Source of the DNA: Lachnospiraceae bacterium
Lineage (GTDB): Bacteria; Bacillota; Clostridia; Lachnospirales; Lachnospiraceae
Direction of reading: 5' to 3'
Length of the DNA: 64,000 nt
Assembly: GCA_910574805.1 (NCBI GenBank)
Contig: CAJTCV010000003.1
Location: 62,001-126,000 of the forward strand
Numbering within the stretch: position 1 is the stretch's first letter; every line of letters begins with the position of its first letter. Below are positions 42,519-51,220 of the stretch, piece after piece. Both the position numbers and the translations under genes were made by a program. A model generated the notes under the pieces. That model saw only the letters and a list, made by a program, of their open reading frames with translations. It did no database searches and had not been told where the DNA came from.

Positions 42519-43613
42519 ATGGCATTACATGTGGAGATCCGGAAGGATCTGGGCAGCTTCGTTCTCGATGCAGGATTTGAGACCGGGGCCGGAGTGACCG
42601 GCATCCTTGGTGCCTCCGGCTGCGGCAAAAGCATGACTCTTGGATGTATTGCAGGGGTTATAAAGCCGGATGCAGGAAGGATCGAGCTGGATGGTACGGT
42701 GCTCTTTGATTCAGAAAAGGGGATCAATCAGAGGCCGCAGAAGAGACAGGTGGGACTCCTGTTTCAGAATTATGCGCTGTTTCCCAATATGACGGTCCGG
42801 CAGAATCTGATGACCGGCCTGCGGGCCCGGGAAAAGGACCCGGGGAGGGCAAAACAGCAGGTAAACGAGATGATGGAGCGGTTCCGCCTTACCGGACTTG
42901 AGAAGCACAGGCCCTGCCAGCTCTCCGGCGGGCAGCAGCAGCGGGCGGCGCTAGCGCGGATTCTTCTGTCCAGACCCCGCCTTTTGATGCTGGACGAACC
43001 ATTTTCGGCTCTGGACGGATATCTCAGATGGAACCTGGAGCTGGAGCTGTCCGATGTACTGAAGGGCTTCGGCGGCAGCGCCCTCTTCGTATCCCACAGC
43101 AGGGATGAGATCTACCGGATCTGCGATCGGGTATGCGTGATGGATCAGGGAAAATCCGGACCGGTCATACCAGTAAAGCAGCTTTTTGAAGCGCCGGTGT
43201 CCCGGGCGGCGGCAGTATTGTCCGGATGCAAAAACTATTCCCGGGCGCGCAGCGCAGGAGAACGCAGGGTCCTGGCAGAGGACTGGGGAGTAACGCTGGA
43301 ATACGAGGGGGAAGCTCCGGATGAGCTCCGCTGGGTGGGTGTCAGGAGTCATTATCTCATTCCGGTGCCTGGCCCGGAGAACTTCCGGGGAAATACCTTC
43401 CGATGCCGGGTACTGCGGGTGGTGGAGGATGTATTTTCCATGGTGATCCTGCTGCGTCCGGAAGCTGGAGGTAAGTCTGCAGAAAAGCAGGCGGATGTGC
43501 TGCTCCGGGCGGAAGTGACGAAAGAGTTCTGGGAGGATTTTCTGAGAAGGGAGGATCCGGCGCAGGGCCTCTGGATTCATGTGGAACCAAAAGATGTGAT
43601 GCTGCTGACCTGA
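42519..43613 (+). CDS. modC: molybdate ABC transporter ATPase ModC
   Basis: A 364-aa ATPase. Walker A GASGCGKSM (about residue 32), Q-loop FQNYALFPN, signature LSGGQQQRAAL, Walker B LLMLDEPFSALD and the switch His in LFVSHSRDE are all visible. Residues about 240-364 carry a C-terminal regulatory domain of the TOBE/MOP type that could bind oxyanion. It powers ModB in molybdate import. Confidence 0.93.
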   Translation: MALHVEIRKDLGSFVLDAGFETGAGVTGILGASGCGKSMTLGCIAGVIKPDAGRIELDGTVLFDSEKGINQRPQKRQVGLLFQNYALFPNMTVRQNLMTGLRAREKDPGRAKQQVNEMMERFRLTGLEKHRPCQLSGGQQQRAALARILLSRPRLLMLDEPFSALDGYLRWNLELELSDVLKGFGGSALFVSHSRDEIYRICDRVCVMDQGKSGPVIPVKQLFEAPVSRAAAVLSGCKNYSRARSAGERRVLAEDWGVTLEYEGEAPDELRWVGVRSHYLIPVPGPENFRGNTFRCRVLRVVEDVFSMVILLRPEAGGKSAEKQADVLLRAEVTKEFWEDFLRREDPAQGLWIHVEPKDVMLLT

Positions 43614-43645
43614 TGCCGAAGATAAAAACGGCCCTGCACTTTAAA

Positions 43646-43674
43646 TTGTAAAGATGTCTTTTTTCTGGTAATAT
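43646..43674 (+). promoter_or_regulatory. promoter of the endonuclease V operon
   Basis: TTGTAA and TAATAT with a 17-bp spacer, about 28 bp before the start at 43702. Confidence 0.5.
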
Positions 43675-43701
43675 AAATAACAAAGCATGGAGGGTGGATC
43701 A

Positions 43702-43881
43702 ATGAAAGGGAAAAGTGCAGAGCAGCTGGATGAGATCCGGAAGCTGAATGCCAGGAGCGGGGCAGGGCTGCTGTTCAGCTATAAGGCGTGGAAATGTTTT
43801 CAGGGTGATTCTGAAAAAGCACTGGCATATCTGTTGTCGGAGAACTTTCGAAACAGTGTGATAAGGATGAAAAATGGATAA
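43702..43881 (+). CDS. EF-Ts N-terminal (UBA-like) mini-protein
   Basis: A 59-aa protein whose ATG at 43702 follows GGAGGGTGG. The sequence EIRKLNARSGAGLLFSYKAW, then GDSEKALAYL, follows the EF-Ts N-terminal UBA-like pattern (IKxLRExTGAGxxDCKxAL, then GDxEKAIxxL), but nothing follows it. It overlaps the endonuclease V start by 8 bp. It might bind EF-Tu, another protein or nucleic acid; no function is known to me. Confidence 0.6.
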   Translation: MKGKSAEQLDEIRKLNARSGAGLLFSYKAWKCFQGDSEKALAYLLSENFRNSVIRMKNG

Positions 43882-44596
43882 ACAAACATGGAAAACGCTG
43901 TCTCTGGCGCATGCCGTTCAGATTCAGACAGAGCTCTGGCCCGGGGTGGTCCAGAGCTGCAGCAAAAGAGCAGAGGAGTTTGAGACGGTGGCGGGGGTGG
44001 ATCTGGCTTACTGGAAGGAAGGGGAGCAGGAATATGCCGTATGCTGCATCGTGGTCCTGGAGCAGAAGACCAGGAAGGTGCTGGAGAGCAGATCCGCCTT
44101 TGGGAAGGTGGAGGTTCCTTACATTCCGGGCTGTCTTGCCTTCCGGGAGCTTCCGCTGATTCTGGAGACGGTAAAAGAACTTACAGTGCTCCCGGATCTG
44201 TATATGCTGGATGGAAACGGCTGTCTGCATCCGCGCCGTATGGGGATTGCCACCCACGCCTCCTTCTATCTGGACCGGCCGACCATAGGCGTGGCGAAGC
44301 ATTACTATAAGATCGACGGGGCCGAATGTACCATGCCGGAAAATGAACGCTTTGCGTATACAGATATTCTGGTGAACGGAGAGACATACGGGCGTGTCCT
44401 GCGTACGGCCAGGGATGTAAGACCGGTCTATGTATCGGTGGGAAATTATATTGATCTTGACACGGCCACAGAGCTGGTGTGCCGTTTTATCGACCGGGAA
44501 AGCCACATCCCCATGCCAACCAGACTGGCAGATCTGGAGACGCACAGGAAGCGCAGCGAACGGAAAGGAGTACAAAAATATGAAACAGAGAATTGA
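43874..44596 (+). CDS. nfi: endonuclease V (deoxyinosine-specific)
   Basis: A 240-aa repair nuclease that nicks DNA near deoxyinosine. Family motifs are AGVDLAYW (with the catalytic Asp, about 43), VEVPYIPGCLAFRELP and DGNGCLHPRRMGIATH. The start overlaps the EF-Ts-like gene and its end overlaps xdhC by 17 bp, an unexpected combination of DNA repair and molybdoenzyme maturation genes. Confidence 0.93.
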   Translation: MDKQTWKTLSLAHAVQIQTELWPGVVQSCSKRAEEFETVAGVDLAYWKEGEQEYAVCCIVVLEQKTRKVLESRSAFGKVEVPYIPGCLAFRELPLILETVKELTVLPDLYMLDGNGCLHPRRMGIATHASFYLDRPTIGVAKHYYKIDGAECTMPENERFAYTDILVNGETYGRVLRTARDVRPVYVSVGNYIDLDTATELVCRFIDRESHIPMPTRLADLETHRKRSERKGVQKYETEN

Positions 44597-45590
44597 AACG
44601 ATGATCCGGACACTGGAGCAGCATCAGCCGCTGATTCTGGTCAGTATCCTGGCCAGCTCGGGTTCCACGCCCAGAGGAGCGGGAGCGATGATGCTCGTGT
44701 TCGGGGACGGGCATGCCGAGGGGACCATCGGCGGGGGTGCGGTGGAATATGCGGCGCAGCAGCATGCACGGAAGCTTCTGGAGCAGAAGACGTCCGATAC
44801 CGTGGGATATAGTCTGAAAAAGGATGATGTGGCCAATCTGGGGATGGTCTGCGGCGGTGATGTGAAGGTTTTCTTCCAGTATCTGGAGGGAGAGAAGGAG
44901 CTGCCGCTTCTGTATCGGCTGAAGAAGGCCTGTGATTCCGGTCAGGACGCCTGGCTGATCCGCAGATTTGAGGGACATAAGGTGACCGCCATGGCAATCT
45001 GTGATAAGGAAGGGCTGTCTTTTGGAGAAGACATCCGGGAGGAAGAGATCAGAGATCTGCTGAAACCGGGGGCGGTCTACCGGGAAGGGGAGCCCTCCTG
45101 GTATGCGGAGCCGGTCAGTCAGGCCGGGCGCGTCTATGTATTCGGCGGCGGACATGTCTCCTCAGAACTGGTCCCGGTGCTGGCTCATGTGGGATTTTCC
45201 GTGGTGGTCTATGAAGACAGGGATGAGTTCGCGGCGCCGGAGCGTTTTCCGGGGGCTGTGGGCACAGTCCTGGGAGATTTTCAGAAGATCGACGAGAAAA
45301 TCACGCTGACAGAGCAGGATTATGTGGTGATCATGACCCGGGGTCATCAGGCGGATTTTGACGTGCTGGCCCAGGTGCTGAAGCAGCCGCTGGCTTATAT
45401 CGGGTGCATCGGCAGCCGGAAGAAGATCGCGGTGACGAAAGAGCGTCTGACGGCGCTGGGGTATCCGGAAAATATCTATGACCGGGTGCACTCCCCCATC
45501 GGGCTTTCCATCGGGGCGGAGACGCCGGCAGAGATCGCCGTCAGCATCGCCGGCGAGATGATTCAGTGCCGGGCGGAACTGGGGAAATGA
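44580..45590 (+). CDS. xdhC: XdhC/CoxI family molybdoenzyme maturation factor
   Basis: A 336-aa protein. Residues about 10-75 match XdhC_CoxI (ILVSILASSGSTPRGAGAMM, GTIGGGAVEY). Residues about 185-330 are the Rossmann domain (RVYVFGGGHVSSELVPVLAHVGF, GCIGSRKKI). In known systems XdhC binds molybdenum cofactor, protects its sulfido form and hands it to hydroxylases of the xanthine oxidase family, so its client here is likely the MOP enzyme at 28048. The start at 44580 lies inside the end of nfi. Confidence 0.92.
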   Translation: MKQRIETMIRTLEQHQPLILVSILASSGSTPRGAGAMMLVFGDGHAEGTIGGGAVEYAAQQHARKLLEQKTSDTVGYSLKKDDVANLGMVCGGDVKVFFQYLEGEKELPLLYRLKKACDSGQDAWLIRRFEGHKVTAMAICDKEGLSFGEDIREEEIRDLLKPGAVYREGEPSWYAEPVSQAGRVYVFGGGHVSSELVPVLAHVGFSVVVYEDRDEFAAPERFPGAVGTVLGDFQKIDEKITLTEQDYVVIMTRGHQADFDVLAQVLKQPLAYIGCIGSRKKIAVTKERLTALGYPENIYDRVHSPIGLSIGAETPAEIAVSIAGEMIQCRAELGK

Positions 45591-45595
45591 ACCGG

Positions 45596-45632
45596 CGGCG
45601 CCGCTTTGATTTTTCAGGGCGGTGCCGTTTTT
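45596..45632 (+). terminator. terminator of xdhC
   Basis: CGGCGCCGC and GCGGTGCCG (one G-T pair) enclose a 14-nt loop and are followed by TTTTT. Confidence 0.8.
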
Positions 45633-45697
45633 GTATGAATTTACCATATCAGATGTATCATCTTTTGAACATCCTATAAAATATATCCAAAAAAGGA

Positions 45698-45726
45698 TTG
45701 TAAAAAACAGATGGGTGTGTTATGAT
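45698..45726 (+). promoter_or_regulatory. promoter of the aldehyde ferredoxin oxidoreductase gene
   Basis: TTGTAA and TATGAT with a 17-bp spacer. Transcription would begin about 45733, just before the structured leader. Confidence 0.7.
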
Positions 45727-45737
45727 ACGCTATATAA

Positions 45738-45822
45738 ATAAATCCGAGTCTTGTTCAGAGGGAACCTGACCATTGGGTATTGACCGCTTGAATCAATGCC
45801 TCCCGTGTTTGGAAAGGATTTA
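45738..45822 (+). ncRNA. Moco/Tuco-type riboswitch candidate
   Basis: The leader folds into a closing stem AAATCC (45740-45745) with GGATTT (45816-45821), an inner GTTC/GAAC hairpin (45753-45765) and a CATTG/CAATG arm (45771-45798). Single-stranded blocks AACCTGACC, GACCGCTTGAATC and GCCTCCCG and the GGAAAGG end match what I recall of the Moco RNA motif. CCTCC in the core could pair with the ribosome binding site at 45851-45855. It would control translation of the AOR gene by tungsten or molybdenum cofactor. Confidence 0.75.
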
Positions 45823-45863
45823 GTCACCAGATAATTTCAATAAGATGTAAGGAGGTATTCTGT

Positions 45864-47663
45864 ATGAAGACATCTTACAATGGAAAGCTGGCGCGTATTA
45901 ATCTGAGCACTGGAGAGATTAAGGTGGAACAGCTTGACATGGAACTGGCAACAAAATTCATCGGCGGGCGCGGACTTGGAACCAAGATGCTCTATGATGA
46001 GGGTGTGGCGACAGTGGATCCTCTGTCGGAAGACAACAAGCTGATCTACATCACCGGTCCCATGACCGGTACGGCATCTCCGTCAGCAGGACGCTATATG
46101 GTCGTGACCAAATCTCCGCTGACCGGTATGATCGCGTCTTCCAACTCCGGCGGCGTATGGGGTGCCAGACTGAAATATGCAGGCTGGGATGCTCTGATCG
46201 TGGAAGGAAAGGCTCCCGAGTGGACCTATATCAACGTGTCGGATGATAAGATCGAGCTGCTTTCTGCCAAAGATTATGTGGGCATGATGAGCGAGGAAGC
46301 GGATGCGAAGCTCAAGGAAGTGCATCCGGGCTGCAGTGTGCTCAATATCGGACCGGCAGGAGAGCATCTGTCTCTGCTGGCAGCGATCATGAACGACAAA
46401 GACCGTGCGGCGGGCAGAAGCGGCGTAGGCGCTGTCATGGGTTCTAAAAACTTAAAAGCGATTACTGTAACAGCGACGGCGAAAGTGGTCGAGCCTTTTG
46501 ATGCCGCAAAACTAAAAGAAGCGACGAAGGCATGCAATCAGAAGATCCGTGAAAACGGCGTCACCGGAGGCGGACTTCCCACCTACGGAACGGCAGTTCT
46601 GGTCAATATTATCAATAATACCGGCTCCTTCCCGACGAAGAACTGGCAGGAGTCTTACTATCCGGAAGCGGATGATATCTCCGGCGAGACCCTGAAGGAT
46701 ACCTATCTGGTGAAGAATGCGGCATGCCACAGATGTCCCATCGCCTGCGGTCGTGTGATCAAGGTAGGCGACAAGGTTGTCGGCGGACCGGAATACGAGC
46801 CTCTGTGGGCGTACGGCGGCAACTGCGGCCTGCATGATCTGAATGCCATCGACGAGGCTAACATGTGGTGTAATGAATACGGCCTGGATGCGATTTCCAC
46901 ACCGTGTACGATCGCTGCAGCCATGGAGCTGTTTGACAAAGGATACATCAAAGAAGAAGAGTGTGACGGTATTCCTCTTGCCTGGGGCAGCAGCGAGGCC
47001 ATCGTGGAATGGACCAAACGGATGGGCGAAGGAAAGCTTCCGCTGGCGAAGCTGATGGCGGACGGTTCCTACCGTCTCTGCGAGCATTACGGACATCCGG
47101 AATTTTCCATGAGCGTGAAGAAGCAGGAGATGCCGGCATATGATGCCAGAGGTATCCAGGGAATCGGTATTACATACGCTACCAGCAACCGCGGTGGCTG
47201 CCATGTACGCGGATACCTGATCTCTCCGGAGGTGCTGGGCCTTCCGGAACAGCTGGATCGTACGACCACGGAGGGAAAAGCACAGTGGTGCAAGATCTTC
47301 CAGGATCTGACGGCAGCGATCGATTCCATGGGGCTGTGCCTGTTCTCATCTTTTGCCCTGGGCGCACCGGATTACGCGGCGCTCCTGAATGCAGGTACCG
47401 GGACCGAGTACACAGCAGAAGAGCTTTTGACGGTAGGTGAGCGGATCTACAACATCGAACGTCTGTTCAACAAGGCGGCGGGTATGAAGCCGGAGGACGA
47501 CAGACTTCCGAAGCGTCTGACCGAGGAGCCGATCTCATCCGGACCGTCTAAGGGACAGATCAGTCAGATTAACGTTACACTTCCGCAGTATTATGAAGTA
47601 AGAGGCTGGGAGAATGCTTTCCCGACCAAAGAGACGCTGGAGAGACTGGGTCTGGCAGAATAA
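45864..47663 (+). CDS. aor: aldehyde ferredoxin oxidoreductase (tungsten enzyme family)
   Basis: A 599-aa enzyme that oxidises aldehydes to acids with ferredoxin, or reduces acids in reverse, using a bis-pterin tungsten cofactor. The N-terminal domain shows GGRGLGTKMLYDE and SNSGGVWGARLKYAGWD. The [4Fe-4S] ligands are C288, C291, C295 (CHRCPIAC) and about C492 (MGLCLFSS). These are nearly the positions I recall for the Pyrococcus enzyme. AAGGAGG lies before the start, downstream of a Moco/Tuco riboswitch. moaD, moeB and the tungstate transporter follow directly. Confidence 0.93.
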   Translation: MKTSYNGKLARINLSTGEIKVEQLDMELATKFIGGRGLGTKMLYDEGVATVDPLSEDNKLIYITGPMTGTASPSAGRYMVVTKSPLTGMIASSNSGGVWGARLKYAGWDALIVEGKAPEWTYINVSDDKIELLSAKDYVGMMSEEADAKLKEVHPGCSVLNIGPAGEHLSLLAAIMNDKDRAAGRSGVGAVMGSKNLKAITVTATAKVVEPFDAAKLKEATKACNQKIRENGVTGGGLPTYGTAVLVNIINNTGSFPTKNWQESYYPEADDISGETLKDTYLVKNAACHRCPIACGRVIKVGDKVVGGPEYEPLWAYGGNCGLHDLNAIDEANMWCNEYGLDAISTPCTIAAAMELFDKGYIKEEECDGIPLAWGSSEAIVEWTKRMGEGKLPLAKLMADGSYRLCEHYGHPEFSMSVKKQEMPAYDARGIQGIGITYATSNRGGCHVRGYLISPEVLGLPEQLDRTTTEGKAQWCKIFQDLTAAIDSMGLCLFSSFALGAPDYAALLNAGTGTEYTAEELLTVGERIYNIERLFNKAAGMKPEDDRLPKRLTEEPISSGPSKGQISQINVTLPQYYEVRGWENAFPTKETLERLGLAE

Positions 47664-47744
47664 TCAATAAAAAATTCAGACTGCAGCAGAATTATGTTCA
47701 TGAAAATGCATGGCAGGTCATCAGACAACGTGTGTTTTGCTGGC

Positions 47745-47769
47745 GGGCAGGGGAACAGCTCCCCTGCCC
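47745..47769 (+). terminator. GC-rich hairpin between aor and moaD
   Basis: GGGCAGGGG and CCCCTGCCC form a perfect 9-bp stem with a 7-nt loop. No T run follows on the plus strand, so it may protect the aor transcript end or act as a processing site. The start of moaD is 25 bp later. Confidence 0.45.
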
Positions 47770-47793
47770 CGTCATGATTTGCGGAGTAAAGTT

Positions 47794-48015
47794 ATGATTG
47801 AAGTGAGATTATTTGCCACCTTCCGGGAAGGAAGGGATAAGATCGTCTATCTGGAGCCGGAGCAGGCCTCATGTCCTGCGGATGTGCTGGACCATCTGAA
47901 GATTCCCCATGAGGAGGTTGCCATCTGCCTGATCAACGGATTTCACAGCAAACTGTCGGATCCGGTGAAGGATCAGGATGTGCTTGCTCTTTTTCCGCCT
48001 GTGGGAGGCGGCTGA
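47794..48015 (+). CDS. moaD: MoaD/ThiS-family sulfur carrier protein
   Basis: A 73-aa ubiquitin-like protein (MIEVRLFATFREGRDK) ending PPVGGG. The terminal Gly-Gly is the site that is adenylated and thiocarboxylated by a MoeB-type enzyme, which is encoded 2 bp downstream. It donates sulfur for the dithiolene of molybdopterin. The neighbouring aor gene suggests that this carrier serves tungsten-enzyme cofactor synthesis. The frame is open upstream to 47710 but ATG 47794 begins the conserved fold. Confidence 0.88.
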   Translation: MIEVRLFATFREGRDKIVYLEPEQASCPADVLDHLKIPHEEVAICLINGFHSKLSDPVKDQDVLALFPPVGGG

Positions 48016-48017
48016 GG

Positions 48018-48737
48018 ATGTCTGAAGAGAGCCGGTACAGCCGGCAGATCCTGCTCCCGCAGATCGGAGAACAGGGCCAGAAAAGGCTTGCAGAGAGTAC
48101 GGCGGCGGTCATCGGCTGCGGGGGGTTGGGAGCTCCGGTACTGACCAGTCTGGCGCTTGCCGGAGTGGGAAAGCTCCGGCTGATCGACCATGACCGGATT
48201 GGTTTATCGAATTTAAACCGACAGTTTCTTTATGAAGAGTCGGAGCTTGATAAAGAGAAATGTGAAAGAGCGGCAGACTTTTTGCGGAGGCGGAATTCCG
48301 GAATCGTGCTGGAAACCGTCTGCGAACGTCTGACCGAAGAAAATGCCGGGCGGCTTTTGTCCGGTGTAGATGTGATTGTGGATTGTGTAGACCGGGTAGA
48401 GACGAGAAGGCATGCAGGACGTGCCGCCAGAAGGCTTTCGGTTCCTCTGGTGGAAGGCGGCGTGCATGGCTTTTATGGTTTTGTATTGTCTGTTCTGCCG
48501 GGAAAGAGTGCCTGTCTGGAATGTGTGACGGCACAGGAGGCGGAGGAGAGAGGCCCGGTTCCGGCAGTCGGAGCGGTAGCCGGTGTGATCGGGAGCCTGC
48601 AGGCAGTGGAGTGTATGAAGATCCTGCTGGGTCTTCCCCATGTCCTGTATGGGAGGATGCTGCAGTACGACGGGCTGTACGGGGAGTTTACAGAAGTGCC
48701 GGTGCATGTACGTCCGGACTGCATCTGTCAGAGTTGA
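48018..48737 (+). CDS. moeB: MoeB/HesA/ThiF-family adenylyltransferase
   Basis: A 239-aa E1-like enzyme that activates the C-terminus of MoaD. Seen are RYSRQILLPQIGEQGQ, the nucleotide-binding loop AVIGCGGLGAPV, LSNLNRQFLY with the conserved Arg, and VIVDCVDRVETR. CLEC (about residue 170) and a C-terminal CIC may form the zinc site in reduced form. It has no rhodanese domain, so sulfur must come from another protein. Confidence 0.9.
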   Translation: MSEESRYSRQILLPQIGEQGQKRLAESTAAVIGCGGLGAPVLTSLALAGVGKLRLIDHDRIGLSNLNRQFLYEESELDKEKCERAADFLRRRNSGIVLETVCERLTEENAGRLLSGVDVIVDCVDRVETRRHAGRAARRLSVPLVEGGVHGFYGFVLSVLPGKSACLECVTAQEAEERGPVPAVGAVAGVIGSLQAVECMKILLGLPHVLYGRMLQYDGLYGEFTEVPVHVRPDCICQS

Positions 48738-48813
48738 TGAACTGGATTGTAAATGACAAAACAGTCATATGCAATAGATTATTTTTATTATTTTTTCAAG
48801 GAGGAAATACTTT

Positions 48814-49776
48814 ATGAAAAAGCAGAGGCAATGGCTGGCCGCAGTGCTGGCGACTACATTACTGGCAGGAGTACTGAGCGGATGCGGCGGCAAGGAGCTG
48901 GAGGCGCCGGCGGCGGAGACTCCGGCAGAAGCACCGGCGGAGACTCCGGAAGAGACACTTGCAGAAGCGCCTGAGGAGACAGAACCGGCAGCTGACGAGG
49001 CGGATGCGGCGCCGGTGGAGAAAAAGGGAGTGCTTATGATGGCGACCACCACCAGTACGGCGGATACCGGACTTCTGGATTATCTTGCTCCGATCTTTCT
49101 GGAGCAGACCGGATGGGAGCTTCAGTGGAACGCAGTAGGTACCGGAGAGGCGCTGAAGATGGGCGAGAACGGAGATGTGGATATTGTTCTGGTTCACGCA
49201 AAGGCAAGTGAGGAAGAGTTTGTAGCCAATGGGTTCGGTGTGGAGCGCTTCCAGGTTATGTACAATGATTTCATCGTGGTCGGACCGGCGGAGCCCATCG
49301 CGCATACAGAGGATATTGAAGCGGCATTTAAGACAATTCAGGAAGATCAGCTGACCTTTGTCTCCCGGGGCGACGATTCCGGAACGGACAAAAAGGAGAA
49401 GGGGATCTGGAAGAAGCTGGAGCTGGATCCGGCTCAGAATCCCAACTATCTGGAATCCGGGCAGGGGATGGGCGCTACTATCACCATGGCGGATGAAAAG
49501 GGTGCATACTGTCTGACCGACAGAGGTACCTGGCTGAAGATGAAGAATGATGCGGATGTGGAGCTGCAGCTGGAGGTTATCTGTGAGGGCGCGCAGGATC
49601 TTCTGAACCAGTATGGAATCATAGCGGTGAATCCGGAGAAATATCCGGAAGTCAACAATGAAGCAGCCAATACCATGATTGAGTGGATCTGCTCCGAGGA
49701 AGTCCAGGAGCTCATCGGCAATTATGGTGTGGAGGAGTATGGACAGGCGCTGTTCACTCCCAATGCCAACGAATAA
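48814..49776 (+). CDS. tupA: tungstate ABC transporter substrate-binding lipoprotein TupA
   Basis: A 320-aa lipoprotein. Signal peptide and lipobox LSGC are at residues 1-25; a Glu/Ala/Pro-rich linker covers about 28-70. The mature domain begins LMMATTTSTADTG, and the TTTS motif is the tungstate-binding signature of TupA. VSRGDDSGTDKKEKGIW is a second family block. A terminator-like hairpin directly follows the gene and precedes tupB. Confidence 0.93.
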   Translation: MKKQRQWLAAVLATTLLAGVLSGCGGKELEAPAAETPAEAPAETPEETLAEAPEETEPAADEADAAPVEKKGVLMMATTTSTADTGLLDYLAPIFLEQTGWELQWNAVGTGEALKMGENGDVDIVLVHAKASEEEFVANGFGVERFQVMYNDFIVVGPAEPIAHTEDIEAAFKTIQEDQLTFVSRGDDSGTDKKEKGIWKKLELDPAQNPNYLESGQGMGATITMADEKGAYCLTDRGTWLKMKNDADVELQLEVICEGAQDLLNQYGIIAVNPEKYPEVNNEAANTMIEWICSEEVQELIGNYGVEEYGQALFTPNANE

Positions 49777-49788
49777 AGAAAGGACACC

Positions 49789-49814
49789 GGGGCTGTGTAA
49801 TACAGCCCCTTTTC
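49789..49814 (+). terminator. hairpin between tupA and tupB
   Basis: GGGGCTGT and ACAGCCCC form a perfect 8-bp stem over GTAAT, followed by TTTT. Because tupB continues in the same direction, partial termination would give more binding protein than permease. Confidence 0.75.
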
Positions 49815-49830
49815 TCAATCGGGTGATGAT

Positions 49831-50523
49831 ATGCAGGTGATAAAAGAATTTCTGGATACTTTCTTTTCGGACGTGGGAGTGTTTGACGCCATCTGTGTGA
49901 CCTTTCAGATGGCATTTTGCGCTACGGGGATCTCGTCCGTCCTGGGGATCCTTCTGGGGCTTCTGCTGGAGCGTGCGGATTTCGTGGGAAAAAAGGTGGT
50001 CATCCGTATCAATCGGACGCTCATGGGCGTTCCGCCGGTGGTTGTTGGTCTGGTGGTCTATATGCTTTTGATGAGAAGAGGTCCCCTGGGGCGGCTGAAT
50101 ATGCTGTTCTCCATCCGGGGAATGATCCTGGCCCAGGTGCTGATCATTACGCCGATTATCTGCGGGATGACGTATACAAGCCTTGTGTCCCGTGCGCCGG
50201 CGGTGCGGGCATTTGCAAAGACCATGGGGGCGGATCGGATCCAGACGCAGTGGCTTGTAGTGCGGGAGCTGAAAAAGGAGCTGTATTTTGCAGTGGTCAC
50301 CGGGTTCGGGCGATCCATCAGCGAGGTGGGCGCCGTGATGCTGGTGGGCGGAAATATCAAGGGCCATACCCGGACCATGACTACAACGATCTCCCTTCTG
50401 AAAAGCCAGGGGATCTTTACGGAGGGGCTGACGCTGGGCATTCTTCTTCTGTTCATGGCATTTGTGATCCAGAGCCTTGCAGATTTTTTCCAGAAGGGAG
50501 AGCAGTCCGATGAAAATTATTGA
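49831..50523 (+). CDS. tupB: tungstate ABC transporter permease TupB
   Basis: A 230-aa permease with several hydrophobic helices. INRTLMGVPPVVVGLVVYML and GFGRSISEVGAVMLVGGNIKG, the ATPase-contact loop, are characteristic of TupB. The gene overlaps tupC by 14 bp. It forms the membrane channel for tungstate import. Confidence 0.93.
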   Translation: MQVIKEFLDTFFSDVGVFDAICVTFQMAFCATGISSVLGILLGLLLERADFVGKKVVIRINRTLMGVPPVVVGLVVYMLLMRRGPLGRLNMLFSIRGMILAQVLIITPIICGMTYTSLVSRAPAVRAFAKTMGADRIQTQWLVVRELKKELYFAVVTGFGRSISEVGAVMLVGGNIKGHTRTMTTTISLLKSQGIFTEGLTLGILLLFMAFVIQSLADFFQKGEQSDENY

Positions 50524-51220
50524 TCTTGAGAAGAGACAGGGGGATTTTCAGATGAAGACCGGCAGCTTTTCCATGGAAGAGGGAAAGATTCATGGAATCA
50601 TCGGCGGGAACGGCTGCGGAAAGACGACGCTCTGCAAGCTGATCATGGGGATAGTAAAGCCGGACAGGGGAAGGATCGATTATGAAGGACTGGAGGTCGG
50701 AGAGATCACGATGACGGCCCAGAGACCCTATTTTATTCAGGGAAGCGTATATGAGAATATCTGTTATCCGCTGAAGATCCGGCGGATCCGGCCGGACGAA
50801 CAGAAGATCGACGGGTGGCTGGCAAGATGCGGACTGGAGGAGAAGAAATACCAGTATGCCAGAAGTCTTTCCAGCGGAGAGCAGCAGAAGGTATCCATGA
50901 TCCGGGCTTTGATCTTTGATCCGAAGTTCATTATGATCGACGAGACTCTGTCGAATCTGGACCCGGAGAATCTGGAACTGTTTGAACAGGTAATTCTTGA
51001 AATACAGAAGGAACGGCCGGTGACCTGGCTTTTGATCAGCCATCGGCTGGCACATATATATAAAATGTGTGAGGTGCTGCATTTTATGCATCAGGGCGAG
51101 GTCCTGGCCAGCGGGAGCAGAGATGAGATCCTGTTTGGATCAGAGGATGAGAGGATCCGCCGGTTTGTGGCAAATGAAGTGATCAGGATGGAGGAGAAGC
51201 ATGGAGCTTTTGAAGGTTGA
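50510..51220 (+). CDS. tupC: tungstate ABC transporter ATPase TupC
   Basis: A 236-aa ATPase. Walker A GGNGCGKTTL, Q-loop MTAQRPYFIQ, signature LSSGEQQKVS, Walker B FIMIDETLSNLD and the switch His in LISHRLAHI are seen. The Walker B acid is E in DET, as in active ABC proteins. ATG 50510 lies within the end of tupB and follows GGGAGAG. It overlaps moeA by 20 bp, so metal import and metal insertion are translated from one message. Confidence 0.92.
   Translation: MKIIDLEKRQGDFQMKTGSFSMEEGKIHGIIGGNGCGKTTLCKLIMGIVKPDRGRIDYEGLEVGEITMTAQRPYFIQGSVYENICYPLKIRRIRPDEQKIDGWLARCGLEEKKYQYARSLSSGEQQKVSMIRALIFDPKFIMIDETLSNLDPENLELFEQVILEIQKERPVTWLLISHRLAHIYKMCEVLHFMHQGEVLASGSRDEILFGSEDERIRRFVANEVIRMEEKHGAFEG

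Noticed and set aside
48859-50367. 502-codon antisense frame over tupA/tupB, and similar ones at 56479-57813, 58119-59786 and 60896-62377
   Set aside because: All lie opposite clear genes and show no family features.
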